64,000 nt of DNA from Aliikangiella sp. G2MR2-5 (GTDB lineage Bacteria; Pseudomonadota; Gammaproteobacteria; Enterobacterales; Kangiellaceae): contig NZ_JADPQF010000007.1 of NCBI RefSeq assembly GCF_015687155.1, forward strand, positions 124,001 to 188,000, given 5' to 3'. Under the pieces are notes generated by a model. That model did not search any database. It was not told where the DNA came from and was given only the letters and a program-made list of their open reading frames with translations. Position 1 is the stretch's first letter; each line of letters begins with the position of its first letter. A program made the position numbers and the translations under genes. This document shows positions 35,200-45,472 of the stretch, piece by piece.

Positions 35200-36057
35200 G
35201 TGAATGAATTACAGTTAAGTAGTAAAGCAGCAGGTTACATTGCTACAACCATCAAAAACCAGATACTCACTATCCTTATGAATCGGCCTGAGAAATTAAA
35301 TGGTTGGACATTACCGATGATAGAAGCGCTGCAAGAAACTTTTAGTAAAGCGGCAAAAAACGATGCGGTCAAAGCAGTCATTTTTAGCGGCGCCGGTAAT
35401 TATTTTTCTGCCGGGGTGGATTTGGGCGGTTCACTAAAACCGATGCATCCGAGAAAATTGCACCAGGCTATCAAAACGCTAAATCAGCAGCTTTTTGAAA
35501 TATTTCTATTGTTTCCCAAGCCGATATTATCCGCCATTAATGGTCCGGCAATTGGCGCAAGTGTTACCTCCTCCACTTTATGCGATGCAATTATCGCATC
35601 GGAAAGTGCTACTTTCTCAACCCCTTTTGCAAAGCTCGGGGTTCCGCCTGAAGGTTGTTCCAGTGTTCAATTTCCACGCCTGTTAGGAGAACAAAACGCT
35701 CAAAGAATGATAGGTGAAGAAGGCTGGAAACCCAATGCGCAGGAGGCACTTGAGATAGGCCTGGTGCAATGGGTGGTTCCGCATCAGGATTTGCTAAATA
35801 GAGCGAATGAAATTGCTTCTGTCTGGATTTCAGAAAATAAGGCGCGTACTTTTCCAGGTGATACGCAAAAATCCACAAAACTTGCTGAGCTAAGGGCCAT
35901 AAACATAGACGAATCGGTCAAAGTGGCGGATGGAATATTAAGTGCTGCGTTTTTAAAACAGCAGTCAGCTTTCTTCTGGAAAAAGAAGAAACGACTTCTG
36001 TCGATCCTGTTTTTTAATTTATGGTTGCTAAGGCCTGTTTGGAGTCGATTTTTATAA
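35200..36057 (+). CDS. enoyl-CoA hydratase/isomerase family protein, ECI2-like
   Basis: This 285-residue crotonase-fold enzyme has NRPEKLNGW and the oxyanion block FSAGVDLGGS at about residues 68-77. Its catalytic region reads GVPPEGCSSVQFPRLLG at about 145-161. That single-glutamate PEGCSS motif is the signature of delta3-delta2-enoyl-CoA isomerases of the ECI2/PECI type rather than of hydratases. It probably helps degrade unsaturated fatty acids by moving the double bond for beta-oxidation. The start is GTG, with AAGG nine bases upstream. No other beta-oxidation gene is adjacent. The C terminus has a basic, hydrophobic extension (KKKRLLSILFFNLWLL) that is unusual. Confidence 0.83.
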   Translation: MNELQLSSKAAGYIATTIKNQILTILMNRPEKLNGWTLPMIEALQETFSKAAKNDAVKAVIFSGAGNYFSAGVDLGGSLKPMHPRKLHQAIKTLNQQLFEIFLLFPKPILSAINGPAIGASVTSSTLCDAIIASESATFSTPFAKLGVPPEGCSSVQFPRLLGEQNAQRMIGEEGWKPNAQEALEIGLVQWVVPHQDLLNRANEIASVWISENKARTFPGDTQKSTKLAELRAINIDESVKVADGILSAAFLKQQSAFFWKKKKRLLSILFFNLWLLRPVWSRFL

Positions 36058-36222
36058 TTAAAATTCTGACATGCCTGTACATGTCTCATTTTTCCAGAAA
36101 TTTAATTCTTGAGTCTAATCATTATTTCTATTATTTCTATTACGAACAAGTCGCTCCAACAGTACATCAAGTTGATTTGCGCAAGCTATGTGCTTTGCAA
36201 TGCCTATTCTTTCCAAAACAAT

Positions 36223-36627
36223 TCAGATAGAGAAGAGACCATTGATGACTAACAAATAAATCTTGCTACCCTCAACCAAACTTCCAATTGTAATACTTAG
36301 TACCAGAATAGGAATAAATAATACCAAGAAGGTATTTCTATAAACCAGCTCTTCTTTGTACATTTTTAAATTAACCCGGCATTTTTGGATTTCATCTTGT
36401 GAGCAATTACTCGTCTTAAAATGACCATCAACCCAGTCAAGCATTTCTTTATTGACGTTATCTTCCATTGAAAGTAATTCAACATATCCTCCTTGCAACG
36501 TAAAAAAACAATAAAAGAAGCTTTTTATGCTCGCCCACTCCTTAACCCTGTACGCATGACGAATCTTAAAAAACTCACTATATACATTGGCTAAAACAAA
36601 CTCATATTCTCTTTTGTCAGAGTTCAT
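36223..36627 (-). CDS. small membrane protein of unknown function
   Basis: This 134-residue protein has a soluble N-terminal half (about residues 1-90) with a CSQDEIQKC cysteine pair and two closely spaced membrane helices at the end (about 97-113 and 118-132). The start is supported by AAGGAG five bases before the ATG. I recognise no family. It lies between the isomerase gene and the TonB receptor gene and is not obviously part of either unit. Confidence 0.65.
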   Translation of the reverse strand: MNSDKREYEFVLANVYSEFFKIRHAYRVKEWASIKSFFYCFFTLQGGYVELLSMEDNVNKEMLDWVDGHFKTSNCSQDEIQKCRVNLKMYKEELVYRNTFLVLFIPILVLSITIGSLVEGSKIYLLVINGLFSI

Positions 36628-36879
36628 TTTTTCTCCTTATCTAATTATTGAGAAATCAATAACGATTGAATCGCGCTACCAACTTTTCTCAATAGAGACT
36701 GTATTTAAAGCCATGAATAATGTTTCCAAGCAGTATTGAATGCTGCTTTTGCACAGATTTACTATTGTTTTCAATGTGTTACACAAGTCTGCCGCCATTC
36801 AAAATTGAAAGTCAACTTTGACAGTTTGACCATCATGAACTATAGATTCCTTAGACTAGTCAAGGTGGAAGACTTTCCA

Positions 36880-38904
36880 ATGAAAATCAAAATGCTCTTC
36901 GGTTCGTTACTTATCCTTAATGTAGCTTATCCCTGTTCATCAACGCAGGCCTATGAAGAAGATGAAATGTCATCCATTAGCCTGGAGGACTTGTTGAATA
37001 TTAAACTTTCTGTAGCATCAGGTTCTAAGGGACTGACCTTAAGGGAGTCTCCCGGAATAGTGAGTTTGATCACTCAAGAAGAGATCGTCAACTCCGGCGC
37101 CCGAGATTTGATGGATGTACTTAATCTGGTGCCCGGATTTAGTTTCGCAATGGATGTTCAGGGTGTGGTAGGGATCGCCGCTCGTGGAAACTGGTCTCAT
37201 GAAGGAAAGATTCTATTGATGGTCGATGGCCAGGAATTTAACGAACTATCCTTTGCCACACTTCAGTTCGGAAATCATTTTCCTGTTGAGAACATCGAAA
37301 GAATTGAGATCATTCGCGGACCGGGATCTGCAATATACGGTGGCTTTGCAGAAATGGGGGTCATCAAAATCACTACTAAATCAGCATCATCATTAAATGG
37401 AACCGAAGGCGCAGTAAGCTACAGCCAAATGAAAGAAAGTAGTGGTCGTTCTGGTGTATCCATTGCTACGGCCAACGAAATCGAAAGCGGACATTACAAT
37501 GCAAATATTCACTATAGTTCGGGAAAACGAAGTGACAAAAACTTTACCGATTTTTACGGTGATACTTTCAATATGGAAGACAATTCAGATCTCGATAGTT
37601 TAATGTTGAATTTTGGTATCACTTACAAGGACTTTTCAGCAAGATTACTGCTTGACCGTTATGACATGACTCAACGCGATGTATTTTTTGTAAACTCCCC
37701 CTATGAACTCGAACAATCTTTTGAAAGCAATTTTTATGAATTCAAGTACGCCTGGAAAATCAATGAAGCATGGACATTAACACCAGAAGTAAACCTGAAG
37801 TCTCAGAAACCATGGCACTCCACATCGCAGGCGGCAATTGATCTGGATAATTCCGATCCTGACTCCTACGGACAGTATTTTGGCCAGGAAGTAGAAAGAA
37901 ACACTTTCAAACTAACCGCCGATTACAATGTAAACGAAACAGATAATATTATTTTTGGCATGAGCTACTATGAGGACAAAGACAATACTGACAATCTAAA
38001 ATACGATAACCTTGCGATATTTGGACAAGGCTTATTCAGTACCCACATTGGCAATTTCACCGTTGGTGGACGCTATGTTGATCACAGTGAAGCCGGAGAT
38101 AATTTTCTTCCCAGACTCGGTTATACCAACTCATGGGACGATCTCAACTTGAAGGTGCTTTGGAGTAAGGCCTTTCGCGCACCAGTGATCCAAAATATTA
38201 TCGATTTTAATGATCCGGAAGGCCTTCAATCCTCGATAGAGCCGGAGAATACAACGGTGTTCGAAATCGAAGTGGGTTACAAAATGAATGACAAGATCTA
38301 TCTCACTGCTAATCTATTTGATATCAGTATTGATGATCCCATTGTTTACTATTTTATTGACTCGGACGCCTACAGAAATTACCCTAATGTCAGTACACAA
38401 GGTTTTGAATTTGAAAGTCGTTACAAAGATACCTGGGGATACCTGACATTATCCTACTCCTACTATAAAGTCTCAGAAAACAGTGTTGATCAATACGCGG
38501 TGCGAAGTGTTGATTCCAATCCAGACGATGACATTCTTGAACTTGTGACTGACGATGAATTACTCGGGATTTCGCCACATAAGTTTACAATGAATTTTTC
38601 GTATAATCTGGATGATGATTGGTCAATCAATCCCAGCCTGGTTTTTCAAAGTAAGAAGTATGCTTACACAGGCGTGACTGAGGACGAAGAACAATTAGTT
38701 GCCGAAGAGCTAGATTCAACAACATTGCTCAACCTCAATATAATCAAAAAAGGTTTTTTGTCGGAGAAAGTTGATCTCCATTTTGGCGGTTACAACTTAA
38801 CAGATGATGATGTTATTTTTGTTCAGCCCTATTACGATGGCTTCCACGCCCCCTATCCTGGTCCCAGCCGGGAGCTTTATGCCAAGCTGCGTTTTAGCTT
38901 TTAG
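36880..38904 (+). CDS. TonB-dependent outer-membrane receptor
   Basis: This is a 674-residue outer-membrane receptor. After a signal peptide (MKIKMLFGSLLILNVAYP) comes the SLEDLLNIKLSVAS segment typical of this receptor branch, then the plug domain (SPGIVSLITQEEI, IERIEIIRGPGSAIYGG) and a 22-strand-type barrel ending in an aromatic residue (RFSF). Energy from TonB-ExbBD drives uptake of a large substrate such as a siderophore, cobalamin or oligosaccharide; which one is not visible. I chose the ATG at 36880, preceded by GGTGGAAG; the frame extends upstream to 36736 but without a signal peptide at its start. The AraC-type regulator gene is convergent with it. Confidence 0.9.
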   Translation: MKIKMLFGSLLILNVAYPCSSTQAYEEDEMSSISLEDLLNIKLSVASGSKGLTLRESPGIVSLITQEEIVNSGARDLMDVLNLVPGFSFAMDVQGVVGIAARGNWSHEGKILLMVDGQEFNELSFATLQFGNHFPVENIERIEIIRGPGSAIYGGFAEMGVIKITTKSASSLNGTEGAVSYSQMKESSGRSGVSIATANEIESGHYNANIHYSSGKRSDKNFTDFYGDTFNMEDNSDLDSLMLNFGITYKDFSARLLLDRYDMTQRDVFFVNSPYELEQSFESNFYEFKYAWKINEAWTLTPEVNLKSQKPWHSTSQAAIDLDNSDPDSYGQYFGQEVERNTFKLTADYNVNETDNIIFGMSYYEDKDNTDNLKYDNLAIFGQGLFSTHIGNFTVGGRYVDHSEAGDNFLPRLGYTNSWDDLNLKVLWSKAFRAPVIQNIIDFNDPEGLQSSIEPENTTVFEIEVGYKMNDKIYLTANLFDISIDDPIVYYFIDSDAYRNYPNVSTQGFEFESRYKDTWGYLTLSYSYYKVSENSVDQYAVRSVDSNPDDDILELVTDDELLGISPHKFTMNFSYNLDDDWSINPSLVFQSKKYAYTGVTEDEEQLVAEELDSTTLLNLNIIKKGFLSEKVDLHFGGYNLTDDDVIFVQPYYDGFHAPYPGPSRELYAKLRFSF

Positions 38905-38987
38905 CAACCGACGGTTGTCCCATCAGACGTATTACTTATAATGAGTTACGTAGGTCCCCGTGTAACGATGAGCGCTTAAACAATGGT

Positions 38988-40058
38988 CTAATTTCCATTT
39001 TTCGCATATTGAGTCGGTGTCATATTTTCTAATTTTTTAAACGCAAGGTTAAAAGTCGACTTTGAATTGAACCCACATTCCATAGCGATATCCAGAATGC
39101 TGGGCCCCGTCCCCGCCTCGGCTTTGAGTTGCTGCTTAACCGCTTCGATGCGCAATCCGTTAATGTAGTCGTTAAAGTTTCTCCCAGAGACCTGGTTGAT
39201 TGCCCAGGAAGTCTCCTTGACGGCGACACAAGCTTCCTCGGCGACTTGTTGCACGGTCAATTTGGGCGTCTTATACAATTGATTACTCGTAATTTTTTTG
39301 TCGATCACCTCAAACAGCTGCATCGCTAATAGCTTTTGCTCACCTTCAGCAGCCTTTTTAGCAACTTTTTTAGCAAAGTCTTTCTCACCCTCACTACTTT
39401 CATAATCTGTCAAGCCATCAAATAATTCAGGTTGTTTAACCGACTTCACTAGCAAATAACAACAAATTAAAAACAGGATATTGAGGTCGACTAAATACCA
39501 AGAATAATAAACATCATTATCCAGCAATGGGCGTATGTTAAGCCGCACCATATCCACCACCAGAAAGCCTATAATGACAATACTGGCGCTTGTGACCCAC
39601 CCCAACTGCAAAGCTTCGGCATCCGAGCGAGAATTAAACACCGCCAGATCATAGCGTTGCAATAATCGATAGGATGCGACCAAATACATTAGCTGACTTA
39701 TAGAGCCAAGTGCGACCACCCATTGCAAATGACTGGTAAAAGGAATCGAGAGCAGAGCTGGTATACAATGCTTTAGCCAGTTCCAGTGGGATAGCCCAGG
39801 CGCACTGGCCAGGCTCATCACCATAAAGTAGAGAATGGGTCCCATCAACAGCGTGAATGATGGGGTGATAAACAGAAACTGTTTCGATATGTCTCGCTCT
39901 TCCAACAGATTAAATGTCATGAGTAGCGTGAAATAAGCGAGCAGCAACACTACCCCCTTGAAGCGCTGCTTTTCAAAAAGAAGCGCTCCGCCCAATATTC
40001 CAAGAAAAATAAACAGGGTTTGAACTATATTGGCTAATGTAAAAGAGAACTCTGACAT
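38988..40058 (-). CDS. membrane-bound AraC-family regulator
   Basis: This 356-residue protein has seven membrane helices in its first 210 residues, then a short linker and a C-terminal AraC/XylS DNA-binding domain (about 255-353). The two helix-turn-helix units are seen in LTVQQVAEEACVA and ILDIAMECGFNSKSTFNLAFKKL, followed by the closing TPTQYAK. Such membrane-anchored AraC regulators sense envelope or membrane-soluble signals. It diverges from the S41-type gene, so that gene is the likeliest target. A 12-bp tandem repeat in the intergenic region could be its site. Confidence 0.87.
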   Translation of the reverse strand: MSEFSFTLANIVQTLFIFLGILGGALLFEKQRFKGVVLLLAYFTLLMTFNLLEERDISKQFLFITPSFTLLMGPILYFMVMSLASAPGLSHWNWLKHCIPALLSIPFTSHLQWVVALGSISQLMYLVASYRLLQRYDLAVFNSRSDAEALQLGWVTSASIVIIGFLVVDMVRLNIRPLLDNDVYYSWYLVDLNILFLICCYLLVKSVKQPELFDGLTDYESSEGEKDFAKKVAKKAAEGEQKLLAMQLFEVIDKKITSNQLYKTPKLTVQQVAEEACVAVKETSWAINQVSGRNFNDYINGLRIEAVKQQLKAEAGTGPSILDIAMECGFNSKSTFNLAFKKLENMTPTQYAKNGN

Positions 40059-40129
40059 ATTTTAGTATTTGTTAATCCATATTCAGAGGCTTATTAATCG
40101 CGGTGCCTGGTTATTAATCTTAGTGTCGT

Positions 40130-40153
40130 GTTATGAACAATGTTATGAACAAT
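40130..40153. repeat. exact 12-bp tandem repeat in the AraC/S41 intergenic region
   Basis: GTTATGAACAAT occurs twice in direct succession (40130 and 40142), and GTTATGAATTGTTC follows nearby. AraC proteins commonly bind tandem direct repeats, so this may be an operator, but the repeat alone does not prove it. Confidence 0.45.
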
Positions 40154-40301
40154 ATCTGGATACCAATTAATACCTGGTTATGAATTGTTCAACAAAGCAA
40201 TAATTTGCCAAAAAAAGCGTCCTAAATCCTGATTTCGGACGATTGGCTAGCCTAAAATGACTATATTGTCCCATATTGTACATTCAAAGAAAGGAAGTGT
40301 A

Positions 40302-42119
40302 ATGCACCTTACCAGGGCAATCTATTTTTGTATCTTTACTGTGTTTGCTATTTTTTCAATTCACGCTGCGGCTAGCAATCATGTTTTAGAAACCAATAGT
40401 GCTTTAGAAACTAACAGGGTTGGCGAAATGACCAATAGTGCTATCGGTCAACATCCGTCTTTGAGCGAACTGGATACTCCGGCTATTTACTATACCAATC
40501 GGGAAAAAGCGCTAAAACTTGTCCGTGAAGAAAAGTGGCGAACCGCCAAACCGGTTCTTGAATCCTTGACCAGCCAATATGCCGACGACGGTGACACCTG
40601 GTACATCCTGGGACTCACCTATTTTCAATTGGGAGACTGGGAAAAATCGATTACAGCATTTAAAAGAACATTAGCTTTAGGTACTATTCTATCGAATATC
40701 CCAACGGGCTCAGCGCCTGCCAATGACATTATGATTAAAATTGCCGAGGCTTATGCTGAACTTGGAGACGAAGCCAACGCAATATCTTGGATAAACCAAT
40801 CGTTACAAGCACGTTACGATGGGAGAAAAGATTTAGTCAACAACGATCATTTCAAATCCATGGCTAACTCTAAAGCCTTTCAAAAAACTTCTGGTAGTTT
40901 TCTTCCTGAGAATTTATCTCGAATTCAATCATGGCAATATGACTTGGAATTCCTGATTTCAGAAATAAAGCGACTCCATGTCAATCTCTACCACTCACTG
41001 GATAGAACGAAATTCGAACAAATGATAGTCAGTATTCGTAAGAAAATTCCTGAACTATCGGATCAGGAAATCGTATTTGAATTGATGAAGCTGGTCGCAG
41101 CGGTGGGCAATGGTCATAATTTTATTGTCCCTGCATACGCCAAAATAGGCACCTTTCATCAATTACCTTTGCAGTTTTATCAATTTAGCGACGGGCTTTT
41201 TATCGTCAAAGCTGATCAAGGATACGAGCAATTGGTTGGTAGTAAAGTCGTCGCTATCGGCAGCACCGTAATTGAAGAAGCCTTAACCAGAACTCAACGC
41301 ATTAACGCGAGGGATAATGAAATGCAACAGCTGTGGCTCGGGCCTCATTATTTAGGAATGGCCGAAGTACTCAAAGGATTAGACATCGTTGATAATGCTA
41401 AGGATATATCGCTGATCCTTGAGAATCGTAAAGGCACGCGACAGGTGATAAAGCCCAGGCTAAAAGCGATGAGCTTCAATGGCTTCCCCAAATTGCCAGC
41501 GCTGGCGAATACTAATGCAATCCACAACCTGAGGATCAAAAAACGCTATTGGTATCAGGCGATCCCTGAGCAGTCAGTGCTATATATTCAGTACAACTAT
41601 GTACACAACGACCCCTCTCAACCCTTTGAAGATTTCAATATTGAGTTACGTAACAAAATATCAGCGCTTAAAGTCGATAATATCATTTTGGATCTACGCC
41701 ATAATGCCGGTGGCGATGGCAGCACTTACCCGCCTCTACTCAAAACGCTGGTGCAATTTGAAGCATCGAATCCCGATGGTAAACTCTTTGTGATTATGGG
41801 GCGGAATACTTTTTCTGCCGCACATAATTTATTACTGGATATCAACCGCCTTACCAGTCCAATACTGGTTGGTGAACCCAGTGGCTCCAGACCCAATGCC
41901 CTAAGTGAAGCCGGTTGGTTTAAATTACCCTATAGCGGAACCTGGGGAATTATTTCAACGCAATTCCATCAGGCGTCAAAAGCAGAAGACCATCGGATCT
42001 GGGTGGCACCACACGTCCCTGCCATGCTTTCTTCGAAGCAGTATTTTTCAGGACAAGATCCGGCGATGAATGCCATCTTTGAGATTATAAAAACCTACGC
42101 ACACAAAGCTATAGAGTAA
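40302..42119 (+). CDS. secreted S41-like peptidase with TPR region
   Basis: This protein of about 605 residues has a signal peptide (MHLTRAIYFCIFTVFAIFSIHA) and a TPR-like region near residues 90-190 (WYILGLTYFQLGDWEKSITAFKRTL). The C-terminal domain is similar to S41 tail-specific peptidases, with the strand IILDLRHNAGGDG and the nucleophile region GRNTFSAAHN. The general-base lysine of CtpA-type enzymes is not visible at the usual place, so activity is uncertain. The ATG at 40302 has AGGA six bases upstream and begins the signal peptide; an upstream ATG at 40257 has neither. It diverges from the AraC-type regulator, its possible controller. Confidence 0.82.
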   Translation: MHLTRAIYFCIFTVFAIFSIHAAASNHVLETNSALETNRVGEMTNSAIGQHPSLSELDTPAIYYTNREKALKLVREEKWRTAKPVLESLTSQYADDGDTWYILGLTYFQLGDWEKSITAFKRTLALGTILSNIPTGSAPANDIMIKIAEAYAELGDEANAISWINQSLQARYDGRKDLVNNDHFKSMANSKAFQKTSGSFLPENLSRIQSWQYDLEFLISEIKRLHVNLYHSLDRTKFEQMIVSIRKKIPELSDQEIVFELMKLVAAVGNGHNFIVPAYAKIGTFHQLPLQFYQFSDGLFIVKADQGYEQLVGSKVVAIGSTVIEEALTRTQRINARDNEMQQLWLGPHYLGMAEVLKGLDIVDNAKDISLILENRKGTRQVIKPRLKAMSFNGFPKLPALANTNAIHNLRIKKRYWYQAIPEQSVLYIQYNYVHNDPSQPFEDFNIELRNKISALKVDNIILDLRHNAGGDGSTYPPLLKTLVQFEASNPDGKLFVIMGRNTFSAAHNLLLDINRLTSPILVGEPSGSRPNALSEAGWFKLPYSGTWGIISTQFHQASKAEDHRIWVAPHVPAMLSSKQYFSGQDPAMNAIFEIIKTYAHKAIE

Positions 42120-42378
42120 GTTTTAAATACACTACGGCTCCTAAACTCTCAACCCCAATACGAGCACGAGCACTGGTTCGTGCCCATATTGTTCATCCGA
42201 AAAACTTTAAAGCCCGTATTCATCAATATTCAACGTATATGATTTGATATTCATCTGGCATTCATTGTCGGTCACATTGAGGATGGCCATTTGACTTACT
42301 CATAGGCTGTAGAAGATACCTTAGCGAGCTTAACGATATTTTTTAAACGATTATTATAAAGAAAACAGGTAACTCTAG

Positions 42379-44601
42379 TTGAAACTAATATATAAAATAA
42401 TTTTGTTTTCCTGGATTATATTTTCAATTCAGGTAAAGGCTATCATTGTCGATGGAATAATTAACGATAAAGAATGGCAACACATAAAAAGTAGCAATAC
42501 ATTTACAACGGTTAGTCCATTTTCTCTTTCTACTCCTGAATATAAAACAGAAGTAAAGGTTCTTAGCAATGCGAATGGCATTTACTTTGCGATAATAAAC
42601 CATCAACCTAAGTCGGCTCAAAGAAGCAAGCGTACCGCAAGGGATGCACACATGGTCGCCGACTATAATAACATCGTGCTTGATTTTGATAATAACTCGA
42701 TATCCGCTTACAGTTTTACCGTCGCTAACGGAGGCTCAATTGAAGACGGTATTTACCGAAATGAAAATGATTATAGTTACGAGTGGAACGGTGTTTGGTA
42801 TGCGCAAACTTCATCAGACGACGAACATTGGTATAGCGAAATTCACATCCCGTGGGATGTAGCGCCAATGGCGCTAGCCGATAATGATAAACGTGAAATA
42901 GGTTTTTTTATTTCCAGGCGTGTGGCTCACCTTTCAAAGACCTATGCTAACGCTCCAACACAATACAATCGACAAAGATTCATGTCGGACTTTAATAAAG
43001 TGAATATCAGTGACTTTTCAACATCTTCATTGCAGATGTTTGGTTATGCCTCTGTGAGAGAAGACAGGGTCAATGATGAGTTCTTTAGCGACGTTGGAGT
43101 TGATATTTTCTGGAAGCCAAGTAGTAACAAGCAGTTAAGCATTTCTCTCAATCCAGATTTTGGCCACGTTGAAAGTGATCAACTAGTGGTTAATTTTTCA
43201 CCAACAGAAACATTCTTTTCTGAAAACCGTCCATTCTTTACCGAAAACCAAGGGCTGTTTGACGTTCGTGGTACAGAATCTTTACGTTTAGTTCACACCC
43301 GTCGTATTGGCGCCAAACCAGACATCGGTGACAGTGTTGGTGCAGACCTTTTAGGAGCGATGAAATTTACCAGCGTAGTAAATGAAATAAACTACGGCTT
43401 ATTCTCAGCATTTGAAGATGGCGACAAATTATCTAAAGGCCGTAAATTTTATGTTGGTCGAGCCCTTACAAAGCAAGAAAAGTATAGCCTGGGATATTTG
43501 TTGACTCGTGTTGACAGACCCGATATCGATAGAAGTGCAACGGTAAACTCCCTGGATTACTCCTATAGCTTCAGCAATCATCTCAAACTAACTGGGCAGC
43601 TAGTTCAATCTCATGTCCATCTAACAGAAAATAATCATAGTGATACAGCTAATTGGTTAGAGCTAGAACATCAACTCGATGATAATTGGGCACAATCATT
43701 CCAATTTAGCTATTACGGTGATGAGTTTGAACCCAATGATCTCGGATACTTACCGCGTAATGATCTTTCCAGTATCAGTTATACCAATAGTTGGAAAAAC
43801 CCAATTGTCGACAAGGCCAGCTCAGTCAAGGAGCATCGCCTGGATTTCGAATTTGAACGTAAAGAAAATACAAGTGGACTAAAATTAGTTGAATCGATTG
43901 TGCTGGCAGATACCTGGTCGTGGAAAGATGCCAGCAGCATTATGACTAGAATCACTTTTGACAATGGCGGTTACGACGACTTATTGAGTCGAGGTAACAA
44001 CAGTTTGGAAAAAAACTCAGGCTTCAAGCTTGAGTTACTCTACTACGGCGCGAATAAAGAGACGTTCAACTACCATGTACAAGCTTATCTATATAATCAA
44101 GCGGTAAGTGGGAACGGTTATAAGATACATGGACATGGAACATATTTCTATAGTGATAATTATTCGCTAGATCTTGCAACATGGTACACTCGCTCTGATG
44201 AGTGGCTTGTCTGGCAACAAGACAATGATGTTACCAGCTATAGCCGTCATCAACTTTTGACCAGCATTAATTTCAACGCAACTATCGATGATAAACAAGA
44301 GCTGTCCTTTAAATTTGAATGGCTGGCGTTGAATGCAAAAACACAAAAAGGCTATAGAATCACTATGGATGGTTCTTTGCTGGATTCACAAAATAAAATT
44401 CAGGACTTTAGTCTTTCCGATACTGCACTCCAGCTTAGATACCGTTATGAGCTAGCGCCTTTATCAAATATTTACCTGGTTTATAGTCGCGGTGGAAGCG
44501 CATTTTTTGAAGATAGTGATTCGCTTAATTCGCTTTTTCAGCCCGGGTGGAATGAAAAAGTAGGCGACAATTTTTTGGTTAAAATTCGCTATCAGTTTTA
44601 G
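42379..44601 (+). CDS. DUF5916 outer-membrane beta-barrel protein with CBM9-like domain
   Basis: This is a 740-residue protein with a signal peptide (residues 1-21). A carbohydrate-binding family-9-like domain follows (IIVDGIINDKEWQHI at about 22-36, then VKVLSNANGIYFAI). The rest matches the DUF5916 pattern, with NPDFGHVESD, a conserved FFSENRPFFTEN motif near residues 275-290, and an aromatic-rich barrel ending in RYQF. Such proteins are thought to sit in the outer membrane; their substrate is unknown. The start is TTG, with AGG nine bases upstream. Its strong glycan-binding hint fits the polysaccharide-oriented content of this region. Confidence 0.85.
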   Translation: MKLIYKIILFSWIIFSIQVKAIIVDGIINDKEWQHIKSSNTFTTVSPFSLSTPEYKTEVKVLSNANGIYFAIINHQPKSAQRSKRTARDAHMVADYNNIVLDFDNNSISAYSFTVANGGSIEDGIYRNENDYSYEWNGVWYAQTSSDDEHWYSEIHIPWDVAPMALADNDKREIGFFISRRVAHLSKTYANAPTQYNRQRFMSDFNKVNISDFSTSSLQMFGYASVREDRVNDEFFSDVGVDIFWKPSSNKQLSISLNPDFGHVESDQLVVNFSPTETFFSENRPFFTENQGLFDVRGTESLRLVHTRRIGAKPDIGDSVGADLLGAMKFTSVVNEINYGLFSAFEDGDKLSKGRKFYVGRALTKQEKYSLGYLLTRVDRPDIDRSATVNSLDYSYSFSNHLKLTGQLVQSHVHLTENNHSDTANWLELEHQLDDNWAQSFQFSYYGDEFEPNDLGYLPRNDLSSISYTNSWKNPIVDKASSVKEHRLDFEFERKENTSGLKLVESIVLADTWSWKDASSIMTRITFDNGGYDDLLSRGNNSLEKNSGFKLELLYYGANKETFNYHVQAYLYNQAVSGNGYKIHGHGTYFYSDNYSLDLATWYTRSDEWLVWQQDNDVTSYSRHQLLTSINFNATIDDKQELSFKFEWLALNAKTQKGYRITMDGSLLDSQNKIQDFSLSDTALQLRYRYELAPLSNIYLVYSRGGSAFFEDSDSLNSLFQPGWNEKVGDNFLVKIRYQF

Positions 44602-44644
44602 ACTGAATGACCTGAACTTACTAACTTATTAAGTTTTAAAACAT

Positions 44645-45421
44645 GTGCATATAAAAAAGATGAGATATAGAAAACTAGCAAAAAAATCATTTCATAGTGA
44701 TATTTACCCGGGAACGGTAAGAGACTATTGGATACATACATCCGTAAATTATTCTCCGCAAAAAGAGGCAAATTTAATGGTTTTCCAAGATGGTTATTGC
44801 TACCTCGATGAAAATAGAACGATGCAGATCCCCAAGACAATCGATAAGCTGGTAGCAGATGGTCTGATACTGCCAACCATTTGTGTTTTTGTTAACCCGG
44901 GAATTTATCCGCAACCGTCACAGGCCCAGCAACACCCCGATACACAACGAAGCCTCGAATACGATACCGTCAGTGATCGATATTCACGATTTCTTGTGGA
45001 TGAGCTTCTCCCCGAGGCACTAGTTGAATTTAATGTTTCCAGAGATCCAAAGTGCAGAGCGATTGCAGGCTTTAGCTCCGGAGGTATTTGTGCCTGGTCT
45101 GTTGCCTGGTTTCGTCCCGATTCATTCGGCAACGTATTGAGCCATTGTGGCAGTTTTGTCGATATCCGTGGCGGCGGACAATACCCTTCTCTGATTCGAA
45201 ATTCACCTAAAAAATCAATAAGAATGTTTTTTCAGAGCGGTGAAAATGACTTGGACACACGCTACGGCAATTGGGCACTAGGCAATAAACAAATGGCGGC
45301 TGCTTTAAAGTTTAAAAAGTATGACTATCAATTTGAATTCGGTACAGAAGGTCATAACTTTAGCCATGGAGCAGAATTGCTAGAAAACTCAATCTGTTGG
45401 TTATTTGGCAATAATTGCTAA
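44645..45421 (+). CDS. esterase family (enterochelin-esterase-like) alpha/beta hydrolase
   Basis: This 258-residue alpha/beta hydrolase is of the esterase-D/Fes type. It has the opening LMVFQDGYCYL strand, the nucleophile elbow GFSSGG (about Ser146), an FQSGENDLD acid region and a GHNFSHGAEL base region. There is no signal peptide. Related enzymes hydrolyse siderophore, acetyl or carbohydrate esters. Together with the TonB receptor upstream a siderophore role is possible, but the two are 5.7 kb apart and unlinked. The GTG start has no strong ribosome-binding site; an ATG at 44660 is an alternative. Confidence 0.83.
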   Translation: MHIKKMRYRKLAKKSFHSDIYPGTVRDYWIHTSVNYSPQKEANLMVFQDGYCYLDENRTMQIPKTIDKLVADGLILPTICVFVNPGIYPQPSQAQQHPDTQRSLEYDTVSDRYSRFLVDELLPEALVEFNVSRDPKCRAIAGFSSGGICAWSVAWFRPDSFGNVLSHCGSFVDIRGGGQYPSLIRNSPKKSIRMFFQSGENDLDTRYGNWALGNKQMAAALKFKKYDYQFEFGTEGHNFSHGAELLENSICWLFGNNC

Positions 45422-45472
45422 TTCTTCCAATAGTAATTTTAAACACTCCCCTTTATTTCAAGGAGCTTCATC

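Noticed and set aside
35784-36089. Minus-strand frames opposite the enoyl-CoA isomerase gene
   Set aside because: They are antisense shadows of a well-supported crotonase-fold enzyme.
38905-38987. CAACC-GAC-GGTTG hairpin between the TonB receptor and AraC genes as a terminator
   Set aside because: The stem is only 5 bp and no T-run follows on either strand.
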